A stretch of DNA of 39,735 nucleotides. Origin: Bacteroidia bacterium (GTDB lineage Bacteria > Bacteroidota > Bacteroidia > J057 > JANWXU01). The translations under genes were made by a program, and so were the position numbers. Location of the stretch: assembly GCA_025057395.1 (NCBI GenBank), contig JANWXU010000024.1, positions 2,413-42,147 of the forward strand. The letters run 5' to 3'. A model generated the notes under the pieces. The model was not told where the DNA came from and did not search any database. It worked only from the letters and a program-made list of their open reading frames with translations. Below, piece after piece: positions 8,876-18,200 of the stretch; position 1 is the stretch's first letter, and each line of letters starts with the position of its first letter.

Positions 8876-9739
8876 ATGGGGTTCCTTTTGGAGAAAAAGC
8901 AATTCCAGCTTCAACTTCCACACTACTTGCTTATACTAATAGGAGCAGCTTTGATGCTTTTACTAGCTCTGACAGAAAAAAAAGCTGCCCTCCACAAGCC
9001 CGAAAATTCTACAGTATCCCCTTCTTCTAGGCAAATTCTATCTAGCAAAAAAGATCTCTCAACCAACTTAGCTCCCCCAAATTTACCTCCCGAATTACAA
9101 CAAAGAATCAACATTCTAGAAAAAGCTACTACTCTGCAGGACTCTCTAAAAATATTACAAGAAATAGTAAACGTAGCCATTTCCCAAGACCGCTACGATG
9201 TAGCTTCGAATTACCAGGAACAAATATTACTAAAATATAAAGATCAAGAAGTAAACTTATTAGAAAAAACAGCAAGATATTTTTATGAAGCAAGCTTGCG
9301 AGCAGACTCTTTAGAAAATACCACCTTTACCCAAAAAGCACTCAACTATTATGAAAAGTATTTAAGTAAAAAACCGCAGGATTTAGATGCACAAGTTATA
9401 CAGGCTCTTTTATGGGTAAAGGGGAATACGCCTATGCAGGGCATCCAAAAACTTGTAAAATTAGCAGAAGAAAATCCTGGCCTTTATAAGGCCCACCTGG
9501 AATTAGGTAAATTTTCTTTACAAACAGGCCAGCTAGATAAAGCTATCATGCGCCTACAGCAAGCGCAAAAAGTAAATTCTAGCGACTGGGAAGCTCATTT
9601 TTATTTAGGCTTAGCTCTGCAGCAGAAAGAAAAAGGGGAAGAAGCTCAGGCAGCCTACCGGAAAGCAATGAGCCTAGCTCCCACTTCGCAGATAAAATCA
9701 ATTATAGAACAGCAACTACATACAATTTCTAATAATTAA
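8876..9739 (+). CDS. Membrane-anchored TPR protein
   Basis: A 287-residue protein with one N-terminal membrane helix (about residues 18-34, LLILIGAALMLLLAL), so most of it is probably periplasmic. A coil-rich linker (residues 35-85) is followed by TPR-like helical pairs. The clearest are at about residues 195-280, with LGKFSLQTGQLDKAI, LGLALQQKEKGEEAQAAYRKA and the typical A/G-Y pattern. TPR units serve as protein-binding scaffolds and no enzyme motif is present. It starts 6 bases after the HU stop. I recall HU-TPR-RNase G as a common Bacteroidota arrangement, but the partner of this protein is unknown. Confidence 0.85.
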   Translation: MGFLLEKKQFQLQLPHYLLILIGAALMLLLALTEKKAALHKPENSTVSPSSRQILSSKKDLSTNLAPPNLPPELQQRINILEKATTLQDSLKILQEIVNVAISQDRYDVASNYQEQILLKYKDQEVNLLEKTARYFYEASLRADSLENTTFTQKALNYYEKYLSKKPQDLDAQVIQALLWVKGNTPMQGIQKLVKLAEENPGLYKAHLELGKFSLQTGQLDKAIMRLQQAQKVNSSDWEAHFYLGLALQQKEKGEEAQAAYRKAMSLAPTSQIKSIIEQQLHTISNN

Positions 9740-9785
9740 TAATTTTTGTTTATTTATTCACATTTAACTAAAGAGAAAAGAAAAC

Positions 9786-9881
9786 ATGCCTTGCGGTAAA
9801 AAAAGAAAAAGACACAAAATGGCAACACATAAGCGCAAAAAAAGGCTTAGAAAAAATCGCCATAAGAAAAAGTTGCGCTAA
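9786..9881 (+). CDS. AURKAIP1/COX24-domain tiny basic ribosomal-type protein
   Basis: This 31-residue ORF begins MPCGKKRKRHKMATHKRKKR and ends in lysine- and arginine-rich sequence. It matches from memory the very conserved Bacteroidota AURKAIP1/COX24 (DUF1713) family, which is related to mitochondrial ribosomal protein mS38. More than half of its residues are Lys, Arg or His, consistent with an rRNA-bound small-subunit protein. A purine-rich stretch (GAGAAAAG) precedes the ATG. It sits between the TPR gene (46 bases upstream) and the RNase G gene (32 bases downstream), a location that suits rRNA biology. It is too short for most ORF cut-offs and easily missed. Confidence 0.9.
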   Translation: MPCGKKRKRHKMATHKRKKRLRKNRHKKKLR

Positions 9882-9913
9882 AGTAAGGTTGGACAATTAA
9901 TTTCTAAGGACGC

Positions 9914-11467
9914 TTGGCAAATGAATTAATCGTTAGTGAAGGCGAAGATGGGTTGCAAATAGCGATCCTAGAAAACAAAAAACTAGTAGAGCTGCATTAT
10001 GAGAAAAAAAATAATCTCTTCTCGGTAGGGGATATATTTTTGGGAAAGGTAAAAAGAATTCTGCCCGGGTTGCATGCAGTATTCATAGATATTGGGTATC
10101 CTAAAGATGCTTTTTTGCACTACACGGATTTAGGACCCCAGATTCGAACCCAGCTTAAATATATCAAGGCAGTAATGGCTTCTAAATCAAACATAGTACC
10201 ACTGCATAAATTCGCCCCACTGCCTGATATTGATAAGCATGGGAAAATAAGTGATGTGCTCAAGGTGGGGAGTGTAGTATTGGTTCAAATTATGAAAGAA
10301 GCTATCTCATCTAAAGGTCCCCGCCTTTCTAGTCAAATATCTATTCCTGGTCAGTATCTTATCTTATTACCTTTTTCTTCGGAAGTATCTGTTTCACGAA
10401 AATTCAAAAGCCTGGAAGAGAAAAGAAGAATTAAGCAGCTTGTGGAGTCGATCCGTCCGCCAGGGATGGGGTTAATTGTTCGAACCGCTGCAGAGGGAGT
10501 AGAGTTCTCGAGAATTCAGGATGAGCTGGAGATTCTTCTACTCAAATGGGAAAATATTGTTAGCAGTTTAGTAGGGGCAACTGCCCCTATGAAGGTAATG
10601 AGTGAGGTAGACCGTACTTCCGGCATTTTACGCGACATGCTAAGTATAGGCTTCGACGCCATTTATACTGATGATATCAATGTATATAATGATATCTTAG
10701 ACTACCTAGAAAAAAATCAGCCGGAAAAAAAGAAAATATTACACTACAAAAAAACAAAAGGGAATCTATTTGAAATCTATGGAATTGAGAAACAAATTAA
10801 ATCAGCATTCGGCAAGATTGTAAACTTGTCTAACGGAAGCTATCTGGTCGTGGAGCACACAGAAGCACTCCACGTTTTTGATGTTAATAGTGGCAGCCAG
10901 CGCATGAATGAAGGCTCGCCTGAAGAAAACGCACTGCGTATCAATTTAGAAGCCGCTAGTGAAATCGCACGGCAATTGCGTTTAAGAGACATGGGTGGAA
11001 TTATTGTGATTGATTTCATCGACCAAAAAGAGTATGAAAATCGAAAAAAAATTTACCAGTTCCTCAAAGAAGAAATGAGTAGAGACCGGGCTAAGCATAC
11101 CATTTTGCCTATGAGTCGCTTTGGATTAGTTCAAATTACAAGGCAAAGAGTGCGCCCGGAAGTTAATATCATTACAGAAGAAAACTGTCCTTCCTGTGGA
11201 GGAACAGGTAAAATTCGTCCTGCTATACTATTAGCCGATGAAATCGAGAACAATATAGACTATTTGCTGCGCAAAAGTAAGATTAAAAGACTTAAGCTTA
11301 TAGTTAATCCTTTTGTAGCCGCTTTTTTTAAACGCGGAATAATAAGCAGGCAGTTGAAATGGTTTTTTCGTTACGGGAAGTGGATCAAAATAGAAGCTAA
11401 TACAGCTATTCCCTTTACTAAAGTACGTTATTTTGACGAAAAAGACGATGAAATTAAATTAGACTAG
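9914..11467 (+). CDS. rng: Ribonuclease E/G family endoribonuclease (RNase G-like)
   Basis: This endonuclease cleaves single-stranded A/U-rich RNA in rRNA maturation and mRNA decay. At 517 residues it has the RNase G length, lacking the long RNase E scaffold tail. The N-terminal S1 domain is interrupted as usual (GDIFLGKVKRILPGLHAVFIDIG). The catalytic magnesium ligands are D323 in FDVNSGS and D367 in VIDFIDQ. The zinc-link is C425-PS-C428 followed by GGTGK. The start is TTG at 9914, giving MANELIVSE, with a TAAGGA ribosome site 7 bases ahead; no ATG gives a full S1 domain. The aag gene follows after 6 bases, so they form an operon. Confidence 0.97.
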   Translation: MANELIVSEGEDGLQIAILENKKLVELHYEKKNNLFSVGDIFLGKVKRILPGLHAVFIDIGYPKDAFLHYTDLGPQIRTQLKYIKAVMASKSNIVPLHKFAPLPDIDKHGKISDVLKVGSVVLVQIMKEAISSKGPRLSSQISIPGQYLILLPFSSEVSVSRKFKSLEEKRRIKQLVESIRPPGMGLIVRTAAEGVEFSRIQDELEILLLKWENIVSSLVGATAPMKVMSEVDRTSGILRDMLSIGFDAIYTDDINVYNDILDYLEKNQPEKKKILHYKKTKGNLFEIYGIEKQIKSAFGKIVNLSNGSYLVVEHTEALHVFDVNSGSQRMNEGSPEENALRINLEAASEIARQLRLRDMGGIIVIDFIDQKEYENRKKIYQFLKEEMSRDRAKHTILPMSRFGLVQITRQRVRPEVNIITEENCPSCGGTGKIRPAILLADEIENNIDYLLRKSKIKRLKLIVNPFVAAFFKRGIISRQLKWFFRYGKWIKIEANTAIPFTKVRYFDEKDDEIKLD

Positions 11468-11473
11468 TGTACT

Positions 11474-12082
11474 ATGCAAGGGGGCTACCTATCGCAGGAT
11501 TTTTTTATCCGACCGGATGTAACCACCATTGCACGTGAGCTTTTGGGACAATTTCTTTTTGTTCGCTGCTCCAACGGAAATATAGTTGGAGGTATAATAG
11601 TAGAAACTGAAGCTTATAACGGCATATACGATAAGGCTTGCCATGCATATGGCAATAGGAAAACACAAAGAACAGCAGTAATGTACCAAAAAGGGGGATG
11701 CTTGTATGTCTATCTATGCTACGGCTTGCACTACCTCTTAAATATCATTACTAACGAAGCGGGCAAAGCCGATGCAGTATTAATTAGAGCCATAGAACCA
11801 AGAGTAGGAATTAGTACTATGTTAGCTAACCGTAAAATGAAAACATTAGGGCCAGAGCTTACCTCGGGCCCTGGCAAATTAACACAAGCACTAGGAATAA
11901 ACTTACGTCATAATGGTTTATACCTTTCGCCTAATCAAGTATGGCTAGAGCAGGGAATTTGCCCAAAAGAAATTGTGGCTGATACTCGAATAGGGGTGAG
12001 CTACGCACAGGAGCATGCCTTATTACCCTGGCGTTTTTACATCGCCAACAACCCATGGGTAAGTAAGCCTAAATTTTATTAA
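11474..12082 (+). CDS. DNA-3-methyladenine glycosylase, AAG/MPG family
   Basis: A 202-residue single-domain enzyme that excises alkylated or deaminated purines in base excision repair. The family motifs are clear: RELLGQFLF near the N-terminus, VETEAY with catalytic Glu46 and Tyr48, KGGCLYVYLCYGLHYLLNI forming the beta-hairpin and substrate pocket, ADAVLIRAIEP, and TSGPGKLTQALGI. The length is normal for bacterial members. The ATG at 11474 lies 6 bases after the rng stop, which implies coupling to that gene although the functions are unrelated. It is the second DNA glycosylase in this 5-kb segment, the other being mutY. Confidence 0.96.
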   Translation: MQGGYLSQDFFIRPDVTTIARELLGQFLFVRCSNGNIVGGIIVETEAYNGIYDKACHAYGNRKTQRTAVMYQKGGCLYVYLCYGLHYLLNIITNEAGKADAVLIRAIEPRVGISTMLANRKMKTLGPELTSGPGKLTQALGINLRHNGLYLSPNQVWLEQGICPKEIVADTRIGVSYAQEHALLPWRFYIANNPWVSKPKFY

Positions 12083-12124
12083 TTTTTTTTCTAATACTTG
12101 CTAAACTTTAATTTGTAAAAACTT

Positions 12125-12949
12125 ATGAAAAAACAATTGTATTTATTAGTTTCTAGTTTATCTGTTTGTTTACTCGTTCTTTTAACAAGTTCAACCCAAA
12201 AAATTGATGGACCTCCAGTAGCTGTTACTGGAGCCCCTAACGAAGGGCTGTGTACTCGCTGTCATAGTGGAGCTAATCCTAATTCAGGCCCTGCTTCTGT
12301 GAACATCAAATTTGGGAATAACGAGGCAAACTACGAGCCGGGCAAAACTTATGAAATAGAAGTTAATGTGAATGGCTCAGACAAGTCGAACCACGGTTTC
12401 CAGTTGGTCGCAAAAAACGCAAATAATCAAACTGTAGGAACATTTAGGGTAACTGATAACATTAATACCCAGCTGAATCCTTCTAATAATGCCTATATTC
12501 AACATACACGTGCGGGCCAGGTTTCAAGGAATTCCTGGAAAATGGAATGGACAGCCCCCTCCACTGAAGCGGGACCCATTACTTTTTATGTAGCGGTATT
12601 AGCAGCTAACGGTGATACTCGTAATTCTGGAGACTTAACATATACCTATAACAAAACTATTACTCCTAAAACAGTGGGCAATGAGGAAGAAATACTACCA
12701 TCTTTCTTTACCATTTTTCCTAATCCTGCCAAAAATAAGCTTTTTATTAAATGTCTAAAAGAATATGGACTAAATTTTATAATTCGAATTTGGAATATGG
12801 ATGGAAAGTTAGTACAGTCTACTACACTCGAAAAGCTAGCTCAAACAGAAACCATCGAGCTTAAACTAGATAATTTACCCCCTGGACTCTACGGCTTAGA
12901 AATTCAAAACGAAGGTAAAAGTTATTATCAAAATATCTTTATTTATTAA
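12125..12949 (+). CDS. Secreted T9SS cargo with choice-of-anchor-V-like domain and CxxCH motif
   Basis: A 274-residue exported protein. Residues 1-25 are a signal peptide (hydrophobic LLVSSLSVCLLVLLTSS). Residues of about 35-180 look like the choice-of-anchor-V / Reeler-like beta domain: GAPNEGLCTRCHSG, then YEPGKTYEIEV and HGFQLVAKN. CTRCH is a c-type haem-binding signature, so haem attachment is possible but not shown. Residues of about 195-274 form the T9SS type A sorting domain, with FTIFPNPAKNKLFI, an IWNMDGK turn and LPPGLYGLEI. It would be released or anchored at the cell surface after export by Sec and T9SS. A strong hairpin terminator follows. The role is unknown. Confidence 0.85.
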   Translation: MKKQLYLLVSSLSVCLLVLLTSSTQKIDGPPVAVTGAPNEGLCTRCHSGANPNSGPASVNIKFGNNEANYEPGKTYEIEVNVNGSDKSNHGFQLVAKNANNQTVGTFRVTDNINTQLNPSNNAYIQHTRAGQVSRNSWKMEWTAPSTEAGPITFYVAVLAANGDTRNSGDLTYTYNKTITPKTVGNEEEILPSFFTIFPNPAKNKLFIKCLKEYGLNFIIRIWNMDGKLVQSTTLEKLAQTETIELKLDNLPPGLYGLEIQNEGKSYYQNIFIY

Positions 12950-12980
12950 ATATTATTTATCTTCTTTACCTAAGAACTTA

Positions 12981-13036
12981 AGAAGTTTAATTACTACTTT
13001 AAGTAATTAAACTTCTTTCCTGTTTTTTATTTTTTA
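12981..13036 (+). terminator. Strong hairpin terminator after the T9SS cargo gene
   Basis: AGAAGTTTAATTACT (12981-12995) pairs perfectly with AGTAATTAAACTTCT (13002-13016), a 15-bp stem with a 6-base loop. T-rich sequence follows (13022-13036). It separates the rng-aag-cargo block from aroC. Confidence 0.75.
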
Positions 13037-13132
13037 CTAAACACTGCTAATTTTTATGTTAGAAACTCAACCCAAATACAAAAGTAATAAAAGTAATATG
13101 TAATATGCGAGTTAGGGTGGCAGAAGTAGCAT

Positions 13133-14215
13133 ATGAGTAATACCTGGGGAAAACTTTTTCGAATTACTAGCTTTGGAGAATCACATGGCCCGGGTATAGG
13201 CATCGTAATAGATGGATGCCCCGCTGGTATAACTTGGGATAGTGCCTATATTGAAAAACAGCTTCAAAGAAGGAAGCCGGGCCAAAATAAACTTACAACT
13301 CAGCGCAAAGAAGAGGATATCCCTCAAGTGTTGTCGGGAATCTTTGAAGGGAAAACTACAGGTACTCCTATTACCCTGTGGATTCCTAATGAAAATGCTA
13401 AGCCACAAGATTATGAACATCTAAAGGATGTTTTCCGTCCATCCCACGCAGATTTCACGTGGTGGAAGAAATATGCTATTCGAGATTTTCGTGGAGGAGG
13501 AAGAGCCTCGGCTCGTGTTACGGCTGGATGGGTAGCTGCAGGCGCAGTAGCAGAATTGGTACTGCAAACCTATACTTCTATCCAAATTCGAGCTTGGGTA
13601 GAACAATTAGGCCCTATAAAATTACCTCCATTGGATTGTATTCCTAGTAGGGAAGTTATTGATAGTTCTGCATTACGATGCCCCGAAGCTGAAACTTCTA
13701 AGCAAATGGAAGCCTTTTTGCAAGCAATTCGAAAGAATGGAGATACTGTAGGAGGTGTGATATACGGCTGCGCCTCGGGAGTACCCGCTGGCTTGGGCGA
13801 ACCCCTTTTCGACAAATTTTCTGCTCGCCTTGCCCAAGCTATGTTTTCGATTAATGCGGTTAAAGGATTTGAAATTGGAATGGGCTTTGCTGGAGCTTGC
13901 CGCAAAGGAAGCGAAGTAAATGATATTATGAGCTATGAACACGGGCGCTTTTTTACTTTAAGTAATTACTCAGGCGGAATCCAGGGCGGTATTACTAACG
14001 GAGAACTTATCTATTTTCGCGTAGCCTTCAAGCCTGTTGCTACTATTTTGAAGGAACAGCCCGGCGTTGATAAAGAAGGTAAGCCTGTAATAATCAAAGG
14101 ACGTGGAAGACATGACCCCTGTGTTTTGCCCCGCGCTGTACCTATCATTGAAGCCATGACTGCTTTGGTAGTAACCGACTTCTTACTTTTGGATAAAGCT
14201 AGAAAAGGTTGTTAG
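13133..14215 (+). CDS. aroC: Chorismate synthase
   Basis: This enzyme catalyses the last common step of aromatic amino acid biosynthesis, EPSP to chorismate, using reduced FMN. The 360 residues match the family length. Conserved elements are FGESHG (residues 14-19), RPSHADFTW, RDFRGGGRASAR, a GFEIGMGF / GGIQGGITNG pair and the C-terminal GRHDPCVLPRAVPIIEAM. The glycine-rich flavin loop carries V129 and W133 (SARVTAGWVAAGA), where I expect Glu and Arg from the usual SARET..R form. The protein otherwise looks intact. The start at ATG 13133 gives the standard N-terminus. The LRR gene starts 26 bases after its stop. Confidence 0.97.
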   Translation: MSNTWGKLFRITSFGESHGPGIGIVIDGCPAGITWDSAYIEKQLQRRKPGQNKLTTQRKEEDIPQVLSGIFEGKTTGTPITLWIPNENAKPQDYEHLKDVFRPSHADFTWWKKYAIRDFRGGGRASARVTAGWVAAGAVAELVLQTYTSIQIRAWVEQLGPIKLPPLDCIPSREVIDSSALRCPEAETSKQMEAFLQAIRKNGDTVGGVIYGCASGVPAGLGEPLFDKFSARLAQAMFSINAVKGFEIGMGFAGACRKGSEVNDIMSYEHGRFFTLSNYSGGIQGGITNGELIYFRVAFKPVATILKEQPGVDKEGKPVIIKGRGRHDPCVLPRAVPIIEAMTALVVTDFLLLDKARKGC

Positions 14216-14241
14216 CCTTGCCTTTGTAATTAATAGTAAAA

Positions 14242-15123
14242 ATGGCAAAATACTCTTTATGGAAAATAGCTCTGAGTTTTAAAGTATTCCTGCTAACAAT
14301 TCTATCAATTCTATCCTACCCTTCTTTTGCGCAAAACAAACTAAAAGAAAAAGTTGCTTGGAAAGAACGAATATATTACCGTATTTTCCGCAACCCTACC
14401 TTTCTAGATAGTGTACAGCACCTAGATCTGAGCTTGCAACAACTATACAATCTAGACACGCTAATAAAACATTGTAAGCAATTACGAACGCTCAATATTA
14501 GCGATAATAATATTCGACAATTAGTGAGCTTGCCCTACGATTCTAAACTACAGGCTCTTTGGGCACAAAATAATCTAATTAATCATTTTGACCCTTTTAT
14601 ATGCAACCTAAACCACCTACAGGAGTTAAACTTAGCTAATAACAAACTATCTTATTTACCCGAATGCCTTTGTAATTTACAAAATTTACGTATTCTTAAT
14701 TTAAGTCACAATCCCTTAGAGCAATTATGCAGCTGTTTCCCAGGATATGCTCCACTTATTAGTATAGAACTTGCCAATTGTCAACTTCGAAGTGTTCCTA
14801 ATCTACTGTTCTGCAACCCTAAGTTAGAAAAGCTAAATCTTTCTGGTAACTTTTTACAAAGCCTTCCTGATACAACCGCACCTCTACCCGCACTAAAAGA
14901 ATTAAATTTGAGCCGTAATTATCTACAGCAAGTTCCTAGCATAATTCGACGATTGGTGCATTTACAAGTTCTCAATCTAAGCTACAATAAGCTTATTGAC
15001 TTTTCTGCCCTAGTAAAGTTGCCCCAATTAAAAGTAGTTATCTTAAAAGGCAACCCCCTAATTACGAAAAGCCAAAAAAAAGAAATACGCTCTAAGTTAC
15101 CGGGCGTAAAAATTATATTTTAG
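14242..15123 (+). CDS. Secreted leucine-rich-repeat protein
   Basis: A 293-residue exported protein. Residues 1-31 are a signal peptide ending FAQN. Residues of about 55-290 are LRRs of about 22-24 residues with the LxxLxLxxNxL pattern, for example LRTLNISDNNI, LQELNLANNKL, LRILNLSHNPL, LEKLNLSGNFL, LKELNLSRNYL and LQVLNLSYNKL. That makes about ten repeats forming a curved binding surface. There is no T9SS sorting domain and no lipobox Cys after the signal peptide, so it is probably periplasmic. It follows aroC closely and may be cotranscribed, but no functional link is evident. The ligand is unknown. Confidence 0.85.
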   Translation: MAKYSLWKIALSFKVFLLTILSILSYPSFAQNKLKEKVAWKERIYYRIFRNPTFLDSVQHLDLSLQQLYNLDTLIKHCKQLRTLNISDNNIRQLVSLPYDSKLQALWAQNNLINHFDPFICNLNHLQELNLANNKLSYLPECLCNLQNLRILNLSHNPLEQLCSCFPGYAPLISIELANCQLRSVPNLLFCNPKLEKLNLSGNFLQSLPDTTAPLPALKELNLSRNYLQQVPSIIRRLVHLQVLNLSYNKLIDFSALVKLPQLKVVILKGNPLITKSQKKEIRSKLPGVKIIF

Positions 15124-15246
15124 ACTACTTCATATTTTAATTAATTTTTCCACTTTTACCCCAAAAATCTTTTTGGCCCCTTATTAATTTAATAAAAATT
15201 GTATTTTAGCTATCAATTGTAAAAACTTCTACTACTTTCAACAACC

Positions 15247-18200
15247 ATGCTGGCTGCCAAAGAGCCCCTTCTAAGTATTCGCTTTGCCCGCATTGAGTTT
15301 ATTCATTATGATAGTAGCGTACATGTAGAGGGCGAAAATTTTACTTACAGTCGAAAAAAAGAAAACTACGCCTGGCCAATTTCTCAAACAGCCATAATAG
15401 GAGCTAGTAACCGGCTAGGAATTGTTGAATTTGATCCCTCCAAGCAAGGCATAAATACTCCGTGCCTTACTGCTCTAGTAGCTTATCAATACCAAAAGTT
15501 TTTTGAATACTTGCAAGGTGATTTAGAAGAAATCACTTTGGTAACCAATAACCGTCCGGAATTTGATACTATCATTGCTTGCTATTTAGTATACTTCTAT
15601 AAAAAAAACGGATGTTTACCTAAAAATGTTGATGTTTTAGCAGATTATGTTTATGACGTAGTTACAGGTAAAGTAGCCGTGGATATTGAAAATCCACAAA
15701 CCCTACATATCTATATCTTAGGAATTCGCTATGTACTTTTAGAAGAGCGGCTGCCCGAAAAAGCAAAAAATATTGCATATTTCGAGCGTTGTTTCCTCCT
15801 TTTAGACCAACTTATTCTACGCTTAGAAGCAGGTATTTCGCCTCGCTCTACTGAATTTCTTGAAGATATTCAATTTTTTGAGCATACACGCGAGTTTATT
15901 TTGCGCGATAGCGAAAACTATAAACAAGACTTAAAAAATAGCCGACGCTCCATTGTTTGGTTAGAAAATAAAAACACGGGTCGCTTACACCAAGTAGACA
16001 TCCTTGCCACAGAAGACCCCAAGAGCATTCTCTGGAAACACTGGACGCGTGGAAGCCGCATCGAAACTAAAACCCAGGAGGGTATTTTAGCAACTTGTGA
16101 ATTTTATACTACCAACAACGGAAGGACAAGAGCAATTATACGAACAGATGCCCAATCTCCTTACTGGTTACGCGGCCTTAGTATCTTATTAGATTACTAC
16201 GAAATTCAAAAACTATTAGAAACTTACTCCCAAGAAGCTCTTCTAGAAGAACCTATTAAACAAGGTTATTGCCGTAGTACACCATGGCTAGATGGAAGGG
16301 AAAAAAATGACTTCACTATAGTAGAATCTCCGCGCCCAGGCTCCGTGCTTAGTGTGAATGAAATATGGAGCTGCATTCGTAAATACGAGCTATGGCAATA
16401 CTTGGGCCGCCAAAAAGTGTTATACACTAGTTTTGATGCCCTAAAAGGACAGATTATTCCCGATATTCCTCCCTCTCAAAAAGAAGTTGAGCAAATATTA
16501 GAAATCATTGCAAGCTCCCAGAAAGCCAACCCTAAAAAAGCTTTTGCCAAACTCGAAGATATTAGCATGGGGCTAATGGCAATGGAGATAAAAAGCGATA
16601 AAATGGAAGAAGAAAGAACTAACTTACGCAACCAAATACTACAAGCGCTTATACAATACTATAATCAATTACCCGCTACCATAGACCCCACCAACTCTGC
16701 AGTAGTTATTACTATTTTAATAAATAATTATTTTCCTCCTAGTTATTTAGAAAAATGGTTTTGCCAAACCAGAGATCTGGCTCCTGACGCCCTTCGTGAA
16801 GGAATAGAGCCCCTAATTAGTCGTACCCAAGAAAATAGAATTATTCCCCTGATGCTTATTTTACAAGATAGACACCCCAGAGGAATTAACGTATTACTTG
16901 CCCAGCGAGCTAATTCAGAATATCAAAAATATGCCCATGTTAGTATTGCCACTGAGCTATTACACTGGCTTCATGTTCTCTTTACAAGGGACTCTATCTG
17001 CGAAGATTTACCTATCTATACTTTTAATCGTCTTAAAAATTACTTAGATGATTGTTTAGTTTGTGCTTGCCTTAGTACCCAAAACGAAATTGACCCTGAG
17101 CTAGCTCATTTTATTGCTAATGATTTTAAGCATTTTATCGAACAATCCGCTATTCAACCCATCTGGCACCCAGATTACCTCACTGGTGAATATCCAGAAT
17201 TTCGCAAGTTGTACCAAAGATTAGTACAAAAATATCTAATACAATATGAATTTGGAGAGAATTTACCCAAGTTTCGATGGGCAAGGGCTATAATCCTAAA
17301 TACTGCTTATGGCCAGCAGCTAGAGCAGTATAATCTTCAAGACCCTGAATCATATTCTGCTATGAGTTTTGAAGAAACTTACTTAATGCAGAAGCGCTTT
17401 CTTAATACACTGGGGAAACTATTAAAAGAAGAGTTTGGCAACCCTGATATTCAGTTAGCTACCTCAATTTTACTAAACAGGGTCAATTTACTTTTTGCCA
17501 TTAAAGCATTTGAAAATTTAGCAGAACGCATCGATTTAGTATTTCGACTATGTTACCTAGAAAAGCTTCCTGTGGGGCAATGGTACTTTAATTATCACCC
17601 CGATCTGATGCTATTTCAGCAATTTACCATACATCTATTTAGCGCTACTATTCAATTTATGAATTCAAGTGACCCACAAGGCTACTTACAAAATTTGAAC
17701 GACTCTTTGGATATTCTCAATGAATTAAAAGTCACACCCGCCTCTACACCCAATATCAACTTACAGCCAACCTTAAACTTATTATACCGTTTTGTTAGCA
17801 ACCTAGTTAAGGAACATGATATTCCTTTTAACCAAATCGATAGACAAATTGAAAGCGCTTTTAACCAGTTCAACCTATTAACAGCCTCTGATGGTTTACT
17901 TTCTACCACTCAAGCCTTGCCTCTCTTTTATAAAACAGTTTTAAAAGAAATTTTTCTATCTTATAAAAGGCATTATACGGAAAAAATTAAATTTTTACAG
18001 TCTAAAATCAAAAGCGTAACAGATGTAAGTCACTTAGGAGGAAAAAATGAAGAAGAATTTATTGCACTCAGTAATTATCTTTTTAACCAAACTATCTATT
18101 TTGATTGGCAAGCTCTCAAAGGTAATGTAGACACTTTTATAGTTTCCCAAGCCCCCGAAAATAAAAATAGACTATCTCGCCTTTTTTACCGGCGTTATTT

